6,135 bases of DNA from Candidatus Poribacteria bacterium (GTDB taxonomy: Bacteria; Poribacteria; WGA-4E; B28-G17): positions 1-6,135 of the forward strand of contig QNBQ01000116.1 in NCBI GenBank assembly GCA_003645735.1. Reading direction: 5' to 3'. Below the pieces are notes generated by a model, which was not told the DNA's origin, did no database searches, and worked only from the letters and a program-made list of their open reading frames with translations. The translations under genes were made by a program, and so were the position numbers. Below are positions 1 through 6,135 of the stretch, piece after piece (the stretch's first letter is position 1; each line of letters begins with the position of its first letter).

Positions 1-1038
1 CAGCTGGCGCTGGTCGAGGAGCCGGTGCTTCAGAGGATAGGGGTCGACGTGAGGCCGACGCTCCCGGAGGCGAGGAAATGGGACATGATAGAGGCTTGGA
101 AGCCGGGGGAGCTCTCCGACGGGACGCCCTGCCTGGTGCCCGACTGGTTCAGCCCCGAAAAGCTGCCGGACGGATCTAAGGTCCTGAGGGATGAAACGGG
201 CAGGATCGTATCCCGCATGCCCCCCGGAGGGTTCTATTTCGACGACGTCTACCACCCGCTCCAGGACGCTGAGACGATCGAGGACATCGAGAAATACAAC
301 TGGGAATACGAGCTTCCAAAGGAGCTGCTTCGGAGGATCAGTGAGAGGATCGACGAGCTCGAAAGGAGCGGCTACGCGATCGTGGAGGCCGGGTTCTTCG
401 GGAGCGTCTACGAGGCGGCTCAGAACCTGAGGGGATGGGATAGGTTCATGATCGACCTGGCCGTGAACAGAAAGTTCGCCGAGTATCTCATGGACAAGCT
501 CGTGGAGGTGCACATCGAGCGGTTCAGGCAGTATATCGAGGCGGTGGGGGACAGGGTGGACGTGATCGTGGTGGGGGATGATCTGGGGATGGAGACCGGC
601 CCGCAGATATCGCCGGAGCTTTACAGGGAGCTTATAAAGCCGAGGCAGGCCAAGCTATACCGATACATCAAGGATCGCTGCAGCGCGAAGCTGTTCCTTC
701 ACTCGTGCGGGTCGGTTTACAAGTTGATACCCGATTTCATCGAGATCGGCGTGGACATCCTCAACCCGGTTCAGGTGGCGGCACAGGACATGGACAGCGC
801 CAGGCTGAAGAGGGAGTTCGGGAGGGATCTGGTGTTTTGGGGCGGGGGATGCGACACCCAGCACGTCCTCCCGTTCGCAACGCCCGAGGAGGTGAGGGAG
901 GAGGTCAAGAGGAGGATAGAGGACTTCGCCCCCGGCGGGGGGTATGTCTTCAACCAGGTGCACAACATCCAGGTCGGGGTGCCGCCCGAGAACATCGAGG
1001 CGATGTTCGAGGCGGCGCTCGAGTTCGGGGTGTATTGA
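1..1038 (+). CDS. UroD-family (corrinoid methyltransferase-like) protein, 5' partial
   Basis: The frame is open from base 1, so the N-terminus is missing; 345 residues are visible and family members usually have perhaps 50-70 more. The GTG at 25 is an internal Val, not a start. The protein belongs to the uroporphyrinogen decarboxylase/cobalamin-dependent methyltransferase superfamily, a TIM-barrel fold. Visible signatures (numbered from base 1) are GDDLG at 192-196, followed by ETGPQISPELYRELIKPR, then HSCG at 234-237, GGGCDTQ at 281-287 and a C-terminal PPEN motif. H234-x-C236 matches the zinc-binding HxC of MtaA/MtbA-type methyltransferases. True heme-pathway UroD lacks this motif, so a role in C1 transfer or demethylation is more likely than heme synthesis. 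The usual late zinc-ligand Cys before PxEN is absent; C284 or H321 could substitute (inference). It is followed 13 bases later by an esterase-like gene, which points to a catabolic operon. The superfamily call is firm; the substrate is unknown. Confidence 0.9.
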   Translation, partial: QLALVEEPVLQRIGVDVRPTLPEARKWDMIEAWKPGELSDGTPCLVPDWFSPEKLPDGSKVLRDETGRIVSRMPPGGFYFDDVYHPLQDAETIEDIEKYNWEYELPKELLRRISERIDELERSGYAIVEAGFFGSVYEAAQNLRGWDRFMIDLAVNRKFAEYLMDKLVEVHIERFRQYIEAVGDRVDVIVVGDDLGMETGPQISPELYRELIKPRQAKLYRYIKDRCSAKLFLHSCGSVYKLIPDFIEIGVDILNPVQVAAQDMDSARLKREFGRDLVFWGGGCDTQHVLPFATPEEVREEVKRRIEDFAPGGGYVFNQVHNIQVGVPPENIEAMFEAALEFGVY

Positions 1039-1040
1039 GC

Positions 1041-1050
1041 GGAGGTGAGG
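1041..1050 (+). promoter_or_regulatory. Ribosome binding site of the hydrolase gene
   Basis: GGAGGTGAGG lies in the 13-base gap after the UroD-like stop codon, with GGAGG ending 6 bases before the ATG at 1052. It is the strongest Shine-Dalgarno match at any gene start in the window. It fixes the hydrolase start and makes co-transcription with the upstream gene likely. Confidence 0.8.
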
Positions 1051-1051
1051 G

Positions 1052-2962
1052 ATGGGGACGACCTTCTGGGATTACATCTGCCGCGTCGCCGCCCGGATAA
1101 CGGACCGGGCGTTTGAGGGGATAGAGGGCTTGGAGGATTGGAAGGCGCAGAGGGAGCGGAGGCTGAGGGAGTTTTTCGCCATGACGGGCCTCGACCCGCT
1201 CCCCGAGAGGTGCGACCTCAAGGTCCAGGTTGTGGGGGAGTTCCGGGGCGAGGGATACAGGGTCGAGAAGGTGGCCTATCAGATACTGCCCGACGTGTGG
1301 GGGGCTGCCCACATCTATCGGCCCGACCCGATGCCGCAGGGGAAGCTCCCCGCCGTGCTCTACGTCTGCGGCCACCGCCCCATAGGGACTCACGGGTATC
1401 AGCCGCATGGGATCATGTGGGCGAGAAGGGGCTACATCTGCCTGAGCTTCGACACGATCGAGCAGGGCGACAACCCCGGCGATCACCACGGGCTTTATTA
1501 CGGGAGGAGGTTCGACTGGATATCGCTCGGATACTCGCCCGTGGGCGGGGAGCTTTGGAACTCGATCCGCGCGCTGGATCTATTGCTCTCGCTCCCGGAG
1601 GTCGATCCCGAAAGGGTGGGGGCGACGGGTATCTCGGGCGGCGGGGCGCATTCGCTCTTCCTGGCCGTCGCCGATGAGAGGGTCAAGGCGGTGGCGTCGG
1701 TGGCCGGCACCGATTCCATAAAGACGCTGGTCGGCCACAGACACGCCTGGGGACATTGCGACTGCATGATGCTCTTCAACATCTTCCAGCGCGACACCTC
1801 CGAGCTGTTCGCCCTGATCGCCCCTAGACCTCTGCTGCTCTGCTTCGCCATACACGACAGCCTCTACACGCCGGAGGGTTGGAGGGGGATGTTCGAGAGG
1901 ATCCGGAGGATATACGAGCTCTACGGCGAGGCGGATAAATGCAAGCTGTTCGAGTATCCGGGGCCGCACTCCTACCAGCCGGAGGCGATCGAGACGATAA
2001 ACAGGTGGTTCGACGAGCACGTCGCCAAGGAGGAGAGGCCGATGATAGGGCTTGGCGGGGAGGAGCAGGAGGAGAGGGTCACCTCCGTCTTCAACGGCGC
2101 TCCGCCCGAGCCGGACAGGCTCGACCTGCTGCCGGAGCTGATAACGAAACGGGGAAGGGTTAAGCTGCCGAACTCGATGGAGGAGTGGGAGGAGACGAAA
2201 CGCGAGCTGAGGCGTAAGCTGCTCGAAACACCTCTCAGCTGGATCGAGAGGTCGGAGGAGAAGCTGGCGATGGAGATGATAGGCGACTACATGGCGGGGG
2301 AGAGGAGACACCTGGTCTACCGGGGCGAGATAGATGGGGTGGAGGTCTGGCTTGAGGTCATGGCTCCGAAGGAGCCGACCGGCAAGCTGATCCTGGCGAT
2401 CCTCAACCCGGGCGAGAGCGTCAGAGAGGTGATGGGGAGGGTCGGGTCGGTCAGCGGCGGGCACGCCTACGCGGTCTTCGAGCCGCGCGGCGCCGGCCTG
2501 AGCGCGCCCGATGCCTCCAACGCGACCGACTTCAGGCACCTGGTCAGATCGGGCCTATGGGTCGGGCTCACCTGGACGACGGTGGCGATACACGACGCGC
2601 TTAAGGCGATCGATTTCCTCAGGAAGGAGTTCGAGGGGGAGAGGATCTACCTATACGGCAGGGGGGATGCGGGCGTCGCATGTGTTTACGCGGCGGCGAT
2701 CGACGAGGAGGTGGGCGGCGTGGTCGCCGACTCCATACCGACCACCCACCTGGACGGCGGGCATATAATCGGCGTGCTGAGGATCCTCGACATCCCCCAG
2801 GCGCTCGGCATGATCGCGCCCAGGCCGCTCGGGCTGGTCAACTTCGGCCCATACAGATCGCTCTGGACGGAGCGGCTCTACAACAGGCTCGGCATACCCG
2901 AGAGGCTCCACATAGGGAGCTTGAGAGGCGCTATGGCGGCCGTTTTGAGGGAGGGGGCTTGA
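1052..2962 (+). CDS. Tandem alpha/beta-hydrolase, acetylxylan-esterase-like, second module degenerate
   Basis: This is a 636-residue serine hydrolase, predicted cytoplasmic because there is no signal peptide. The first module (about residues 25-315) has the nucleophile elbow G193-I-S195-G-G, an APRPL strand at 257-261, the acid D269 in IHDSLYTPEG, and H306 in PGPHSY, giving a complete Ser-Asp-His triad. A His/Cys-rich stretch at 229-238 (HRHAWGHCDC) lies between the nucleophile and the APRP strand. The second module (about 375-630) repeats the layout: a W-containing helix (W379 against W30), a glycine-rich elbow at 536-540 and a second APRPL at 589-593. Its nucleophile is Gly538 instead of Ser, and no equivalent Asp or His is evident. 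It resembles the large acetylxylan esterase/dienelactone-hydrolase-like proteins of Planctomycetes and related groups. It probably deacylates a sugar or another small ester; the substrate is not readable. The start at 1052 is supported by the ribosome binding site just upstream. Confidence 0.85.
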   Translation: MGTTFWDYICRVAARITDRAFEGIEGLEDWKAQRERRLREFFAMTGLDPLPERCDLKVQVVGEFRGEGYRVEKVAYQILPDVWGAAHIYRPDPMPQGKLPAVLYVCGHRPIGTHGYQPHGIMWARRGYICLSFDTIEQGDNPGDHHGLYYGRRFDWISLGYSPVGGELWNSIRALDLLLSLPEVDPERVGATGISGGGAHSLFLAVADERVKAVASVAGTDSIKTLVGHRHAWGHCDCMMLFNIFQRDTSELFALIAPRPLLLCFAIHDSLYTPEGWRGMFERIRRIYELYGEADKCKLFEYPGPHSYQPEAIETINRWFDEHVAKEERPMIGLGGEEQEERVTSVFNGAPPEPDRLDLLPELITKRGRVKLPNSMEEWEETKRELRRKLLETPLSWIERSEEKLAMEMIGDYMAGERRHLVYRGEIDGVEVWLEVMAPKEPTGKLILAILNPGESVREVMGRVGSVSGGHAYAVFEPRGAGLSAPDASNATDFRHLVRSGLWVGLTWTTVAIHDALKAIDFLRKEFEGERIYLYGRGDAGVACVYAAAIDEEVGGVVADSIPTTHLDGGHIIGVLRILDIPQALGMIAPRPLGLVNFGPYRSLWTERLYNRLGIPERLHIGSLRGAMAAVLREGA

Positions 2963-2972
2963 CGCCCCTCCC
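2949..2972 (+). terminator. GC-rich hairpin over the hydrolase stop codon (possible terminator)
   Basis: GGGAGGGG (2949-2956) pairs perfectly with CCCCTCCC (2965-2972), giving an 8-bp stem with an 8-base loop that contains the TGA stop at 2960-2962. No T-tract follows, so it is not a classical intrinsic terminator. It could slow polymerase, protect the 3' end of the transcript, or be incidental in GC-rich DNA. Confidence 0.3.
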
Positions 2973-2988
2973 GTCCCGATGTTAACCT
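2959..2988 (+). promoter_or_regulatory. Weak sigma70-like promoter candidate for the protease group
   Basis: TTGACG (2959-2964, 5 of 6 to the -35 consensus) is followed after 18 bases by TAACCT (2983-2988, 3 of 6 to the -10 consensus). It would start transcription shortly before the lipoprotein gene at 3016. The -35 box overlaps the upstream stop codon and the hairpin loop. The -10 box is poor, and the only support is that this is the one gap able to hold a promoter. Confidence 0.2.
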
Positions 2989-3015
2989 ATCGCCGCGTCG
3001 AGGGGTGGTGGGGAG

Positions 3016-3537
3016 ATGAGATACGGAGCCGCTCGGATTGCCCCCCTCCTGCTGATCCTCCTTCTCGGCTGTTGCCTGCACCATGCGCGGGTGATCGGCC
3101 CCGTCGAGACGGTCAAGCTCGTCTCGAAGGACGGAAGGGAGACGATCGAGGTCAAGGCGAAGATCGACACGGGCGCTTACTCAAGCTCGATAGACGAGAG
3201 CCTGGCGATAAAGCTGGGATACGGCGACGCGATCGAATATTACAGGAGCTTCGGGGTGGAGGGGCCCCTCACGAGGGAGGAGGTCAGGAGGTTGAGGGAG
3301 GGGGGCATCAAGGAGAGGCTGAAGAAGCATCCCGACATATCGGACGCCGTCTTCGTCTACAGCGCGAACGGCGTGACCCTCAGGATAAAGATCCCCCTCA
3401 CCTTCTACCTCGACGGGGTGAGGATAGAGTCGGAGGTCACGGTCGCCAGGAGGAGCTGGCTTAAATACCCGATGATCATCGGGAGGAGGGATCTCAAGGG
3501 GTTTCTGGTCAACCCGAGCGGAGAGGTGGAGAGATGA
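3016..3537 (+). CDS. Retropepsin-like aspartic protease lipoprotein (RimK/LysX-associated, COG4067-type)
   Basis: This is a 173-residue protein. Residues 1-18 form a lipoprotein signal peptide: R2/R7, a hydrophobic LLLILLL core and lipobox L16-L-G-C19, so it is probably tethered to a membrane. The mature part is a small retropepsin-like fold of the type often annotated 'ATP-dependent zinc protease' (PF05618). It carries the catalytic-type motif D51-T-G-A54 followed by YSSSID, and the closing strand MIIGRRDLKGFLVNP at 153-167. Only one Asp motif is present, so activity would need a homodimer, as in retroviral proteases. A charged helical stretch (about residues 80-105) separates the Asp motif from the C-terminal strands. 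The ATG at 3016 is the only usable start: an in-frame TAA lies at 2983 and no start codon falls between. Purine-rich AGGGG at 3001-3005 may serve as ribosome binding site. The stop overlaps the next gene by 4 bases. Proteolytic activity is inferred from the family, not proven. Confidence 0.8.
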   Translation: MRYGAARIAPLLLILLLGCCLHHARVIGPVETVKLVSKDGRETIEVKAKIDTGAYSSSIDESLAIKLGYGDAIEYYRSFGVEGPLTREEVRRLREGGIKERLKKHPDISDAVFVYSANGVTLRIKIPLTFYLDGVRIESEVTVARRSWLKYPMIIGRRDLKGFLVNPSGEVER

Positions 3538-3539
3538 TG
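3524..3539 (+). promoter_or_regulatory. Translational coupling site with two adjacent start codons
   Basis: The retropepsin gene stop (TGA 3535-3537) sits inside ATGATG, which offers M16 start codons at 3534 and 3537. The Shine-Dalgarno-like AGGTGGAG (3524-3531) precedes them. Its GGAG lies 5 bases before the second ATG but only 2 before the first, so the second ATG may be preferred. Overlaps of this kind usually allow ribosome re-initiation and link the levels of the two proteins. Confidence 0.6.
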
Positions 3540-6065
3540 AAGGTCGTGGAACACACCTTTGAAAACGGCTTGAAGCTCCTCGTCAGGGAGGATCGATCGG
3601 CGCCCGTCGCCAGCTTCTGGCTCTTCTACAGGGTGGGGGCGGCCGACGAGAGGCCCGGCATAACGGGCATCTCCCACTACCTCGAACACATGGTCTTCAA
3701 GGGGACGGAGAGGTTCAAAAAGGGCGATATACCCAACCTGGTGAGGGGCAACGGAGGGGTGTTAAACGGCCAGACCTCCTTCGATTACACGCTCTATTTC
3801 GAAACGCTCCCCTCCGACAGGATAGAGGTGGCGCTTCAGATAGAGTCGGACAGGATGGTCAACTGCCTGATCGACCCGAGGGAGGTGGAGCTCGAAAGAA
3901 CTGTCGTGCTTTCGGAGCTGGAGGGGGCGGAGAACGACCCGCTCTTCCACCTCCACATAACCGTCCAGTCGATCGCCTACCAGGTTCATCCCTACAGATG
4001 GCCGGTCATCGGGTGGAGGTGTGATCTGGAGCGGATAACCAGGGATGACCTGTGGCAGTATTACAGGCGGTTTTACGTCCCGAACAACGCTGTGGCGGTG
4101 ATCGCGGGGGATATCGATCCGGGGAGGGCGATCGAGCTCGTGGGGAGATATTTCGGCGATTTGCCCAGAGGGGAGGAGCCGGAGAGGGCCAGGCCGCCCG
4201 AGCCGCCCCAGATGGGCGAGAGAAGGGTTAAGCTGCACAAACGCTCCAACCTCGCCCACGTCCTCATAGCCTACCACATCCCCGAGGCCTCGCATCCCGA
4301 TATCTACCCGCTTTTGGTCTTGGAGTCGGCCATGAACGGCAGGAGCGGCAGGCTTTATAAGGCGTTGGTGGAGAAGGAGCTGGCCACGACCGCCTGGGCC
4401 TCTGTGAGGATGCTGAGGGAGCCGGGGTTGATCCTCTTCGGAGCGACGGCCAAGGAGGGGGTGCCGATAGAGAGGGTAGAGGAGGCGCTGCTGAAGGAGA
4501 TCGAGGGGATCAGGGAGGGGCTGAGCGAGGCCGAGCTGGAGAGGGCCAAAAACCTCAGGGAGTCCGGCTTCCTCCTCTCGATGGACAGCGTCTCAAGCCA
4601 GGCGAGGATGATAGGGTTTTACGAGATGGTAAGCTCATACAAGCAGCTTGAGGAGTATCTCGACAAGCTGAAGGAGGTGAGGGCGGAGGACGTGGCGAGG
4701 GTCGCGGGGCGATATCTGACGGAGAGGAACAGGACGGTCGGATGGCTGGTTCCCGAGGGAGGGGCCTCGGGCGCCGTATCGGGAGGCGCAGGTCCGGAGA
4801 TCGCCTCCTGGAGCGGCGGGGATGGGGAGCCGGCCAGGGAGGTTCTGGAGAACGGGATGGTCGTCATAGCGAAACGGAACCCCGCCCTGCCGATCGTCCA
4901 GGTGAGGGGGGCGATCAAGCTGGGCGGGAGGGCCGAGCCGCCCGAGCTGGGTGGAATCTCCGAGTTCACCGCCCAGCTGCTGATGAGGGGGACTGAAAAC
5001 AGATCGGCCATCCGAATAGCGGAGGAGATCGAATCGATCGGCTCATCGGTCAACATCTGGGGAGGGATAGACTCGGTCGGGTTCGGGCTCAGCTCCACAT
5101 CGCGTAACTTCGAAAAGACGCTGGAGATACTGGCCGATTGCCTGCTGAACCCGACCTTCCCCGAGGAAGAGGTCGAGAAGATCCGATCGCTCGACCTGTC
5201 CAGGCTGAAGAGGGAGATGGACATACCCGGGAATGTGGCTGAAAGGCTGCTTTACAAGCTGATCTACCCCGAGGGACACCCCTACCGCTACATCCCGGGC
5301 TACGACGAGGAGACGCTGACGAGGATGAGGAGGGAGGATCTGGTCTCCTTCCACTCCAGGTTTTACAGGCCGGATATGACGGTCATAGCCGTCGTCGGCG
5401 ATGTGGATCCGAGGGAGGCGATCGACGCGGTGGTCCGGGCGTTTGAGGGGTGGAGGGCCGAAGGCGAGCCGCACGACCCGACCATACCGCCGGTCGATTT
5501 CGCCGAAAGCGGCAGGCATGAGATCCCGATGCCGGACAAATCCCAGACCGACATACTCCTCGGCCACAAGGGGATAAAGAGGAACATCCCCGATTACCAC
5601 GCCTTCTCCGTCTTGAACGAGATCCTCAGCGGGTTCGGCGGCAGGCTGTTCACGGCCGTCAGGGACGAGCAGGGGCTGGTGTATGGCGTGAGGAGCTGGT
5701 ATGTGGCCGGGCTGGGCGAGGGGCCTTTTGGGGTCGGACTGGGGACGAACCCCAAAAACGTGGGGAAAGCGCTTCGGATCATCGAGAGGGAGCTGAAGAG
5801 GATCAAGGAGGAGCCGGTATCGGACGAGGAGCTCGACAGGGCCAAAAACGCGCTGAGGGGGAGGTTCATCCTGTCGATGGAGACGAACTGGGGCGTGGCG
5901 CACAAGCTCGCCATGGCCGAGTTCTTCGGCCTGGGGCTTGACTACATCCGCAAGGCGCCCGAGCTTATAGCGGCGGTCGGCAGGGAGGACGTGATCGAGG
6001 CGGCCCGGAAATACATCCATCCCGAAAAGCTCATAACGGTCATAGCGGGGGCTGTGGGGGGATGA
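3534..6065 (+). CDS. Fused double-domain M16 (insulinase/pitrilysin-like) zinc metallopeptidase
   Basis: This 843-residue M16 peptidase is two M16B-type subunits (about 410-430 residues each) joined in one chain. The N-terminal half has the inverted zinc motif H48-Y-L-E51-H52 in HYLEHMVFKGT and the third ligand E128 in VVLSELEG, 75 residues further on, the normal spacing. The C-terminal half aligns as GISEFTAQLLMRGT, with E477, A480 and Q481 in place of His, Glu, His, so it is catalytically dead. That half carries R710 and Y717 (AVRDEQGLVY), matching the Arg/Tyr pair of non-catalytic M16B subunits; the N-terminal half has V279 and T286 there. A Gly/Ser/Ala-rich linker spans about 409-434. The two halves should close as a clamshell around short peptides. 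No signal peptide is present, so a cytoplasmic location is the default, although both neighbours are lipoproteins. The gene overlaps both neighbours through ATGA. The family call is firm; the substrate is unknown. Confidence 0.95.
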   Translation: MMKVVEHTFENGLKLLVREDRSAPVASFWLFYRVGAADERPGITGISHYLEHMVFKGTERFKKGDIPNLVRGNGGVLNGQTSFDYTLYFETLPSDRIEVALQIESDRMVNCLIDPREVELERTVVLSELEGAENDPLFHLHITVQSIAYQVHPYRWPVIGWRCDLERITRDDLWQYYRRFYVPNNAVAVIAGDIDPGRAIELVGRYFGDLPRGEEPERARPPEPPQMGERRVKLHKRSNLAHVLIAYHIPEASHPDIYPLLVLESAMNGRSGRLYKALVEKELATTAWASVRMLREPGLILFGATAKEGVPIERVEEALLKEIEGIREGLSEAELERAKNLRESGFLLSMDSVSSQARMIGFYEMVSSYKQLEEYLDKLKEVRAEDVARVAGRYLTERNRTVGWLVPEGGASGAVSGGAGPEIASWSGGDGEPAREVLENGMVVIAKRNPALPIVQVRGAIKLGGRAEPPELGGISEFTAQLLMRGTENRSAIRIAEEIESIGSSVNIWGGIDSVGFGLSSTSRNFEKTLEILADCLLNPTFPEEEVEKIRSLDLSRLKREMDIPGNVAERLLYKLIYPEGHPYRYIPGYDEETLTRMRREDLVSFHSRFYRPDMTVIAVVGDVDPREAIDAVVRAFEGWRAEGEPHDPTIPPVDFAESGRHEIPMPDKSQTDILLGHKGIKRNIPDYHAFSVLNEILSGFGGRLFTAVRDEQGLVYGVRSWYVAGLGEGPFGVGLGTNPKNVGKALRIIERELKRIKEEPVSDEELDRAKNALRGRFILSMETNWGVAHKLAMAEFFGLGLDYIRKAPELIAAVGREDVIEAARKYIHPEKLITVIAGAVGG

Positions 6066-6135
6066 GGTTCCTGGCCGCTTTATCGCTGATCGCGATCGCA
6101 GCGGGATGTGTCTGGGATCTCGGGAAGCTCGAAGG
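6062..6135 (+). CDS. Start of a predicted lipoprotein gene, 3' partial
   Basis: An ATG at 6062 overlaps the M16 stop codon as ATGA (TGA 6063-6065), and its frame stays open to the window edge: 24 codons. The translation is a lipoprotein signal peptide: MRF, a hydrophobic stretch LAALSLIAIAA, then G15-C16, followed by VWDLGKLE. The lipobox is AAGC; Ala at -3 is less common than Leu but is accepted. The ribosome binding site is weak, with only G-runs at 6047-6051 and 6056-6061, so translation may depend on re-initiation after the M16 gene. The same overlap architecture as at 3534 and a second lipoprotein signal in one operon support a real gene. The function of the mature protein cannot be told from eight residues. 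Confidence 0.72.
   Translation, partial: MRFLAALSLIAIAAGCVWDLGKLE

Noticed and set aside
25..27. GTG as start codon of the UroD-like gene
   Set aside because: The frame is open back to base 1, the upstream residues QLALVEEP fit the family, and no ribosome binding site precedes it.
1..1038. Heme-pathway uroporphyrinogen decarboxylase (hemE)
   Set aside because: The HSCG zinc-type motif and the esterase neighbour fit the methyltransferase-like branch, and the Arg-rich N-terminal substrate-binding motif of HemE is not visible; part of the N-terminus is missing, so this rests mainly on the HxC motif.
1039..1051. Promoter or terminator between the UroD-like and hydrolase genes
   Set aside because: Thirteen bases leave room only for the ribosome binding site.
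1580..2539. Long open frame on the - strand (319 codons) inside the hydrolase gene
   Set aside because: The translation is Arg/Leu/Pro-rich low-complexity sequence with no family signature, and it sits opposite the conserved hydrolase motifs.
5043..6020. Long open frame on the - strand (325 codons) inside the M16 gene
   Set aside because: It lies wholly opposite a gene with clear M16 motifs, its translation shows no recognisable domain, and long antisense frames are expected in GC-rich DNA with this codon bias.
6092..6099. GCGATCGC palindrome, as in cyanobacterial HIP1 repeats
   Set aside because: I saw no excess of this octamer elsewhere in the window, and a single copy is expected by chance in DNA rich in GATCG.

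Overview
The window reads as a densely packed bacterial chromosome segment with all genes on the + strand. There are two complete genes of the first group and second group each, plus a gene cut off at either edge. Bacterial features are Shine-Dalgarno-like sites, two lipoprotein signal peptides with lipobox cysteines, and ATGA stop/start overlaps. The DNA is GC-rich, yet arginine is written mostly as AGG (20 of 26 Arg codons in the first gene), and isoleucine ATA is common. That habit, together with a corrinoid-methyltransferase-like UroD protein and a large planctomycete-like esterase, suggests an uncultured or candidate-phylum bacterium (Poribacteria-like or a thermophile-like lineage). This taxonomic guess is weak.

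Region 1 (1-2962) holds a UroD/cobalamin-methyltransferase-superfamily protein whose N-terminus lies outside the window. After 13 bases it is followed by a 636-residue alpha/beta-hydrolase of the acetylxylan-esterase-like type. The close spacing and strong ribosome binding site indicate co-transcription. The UroD-like protein is unlikely to make heme, and the pair looks catabolic: one protein may move or remove a C1 group and the other may cleave an ester. The substrate cannot be read from the sequence. The hydrolase is two hydrolase folds in one chain; the first keeps a Ser-Asp-His triad and the second has lost it.

Region 2 (2963-3015) is the only intergenic gap of note, 53 bases. It carries a GC-rich hairpin across the upstream stop codon, without a T-tract, and a weak sigma70-like promoter candidate. 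It probably separates two transcription units.

Region 3 (3016-6135) is a tightly coupled group: a retropepsin-like lipoprotein, a fused double-domain M16 metallopeptidase, and the first 24 codons of another lipoprotein. Each junction is a 4-base ATGA overlap. The M16 protein has a clean division of labour: the N-terminal half carries the zinc site, and the C-terminal half has lost it but carries the Arg/Tyr pair typical of the non-catalytic M16B subunit. Two predicted proteases of unrelated classes next to a further lipoprotein suggest an envelope-linked proteolytic module. The M16 protein has no signal peptide, so how the parts meet is unclear. I found no mobile elements, RNA genes, CRISPR arrays or phage genes.
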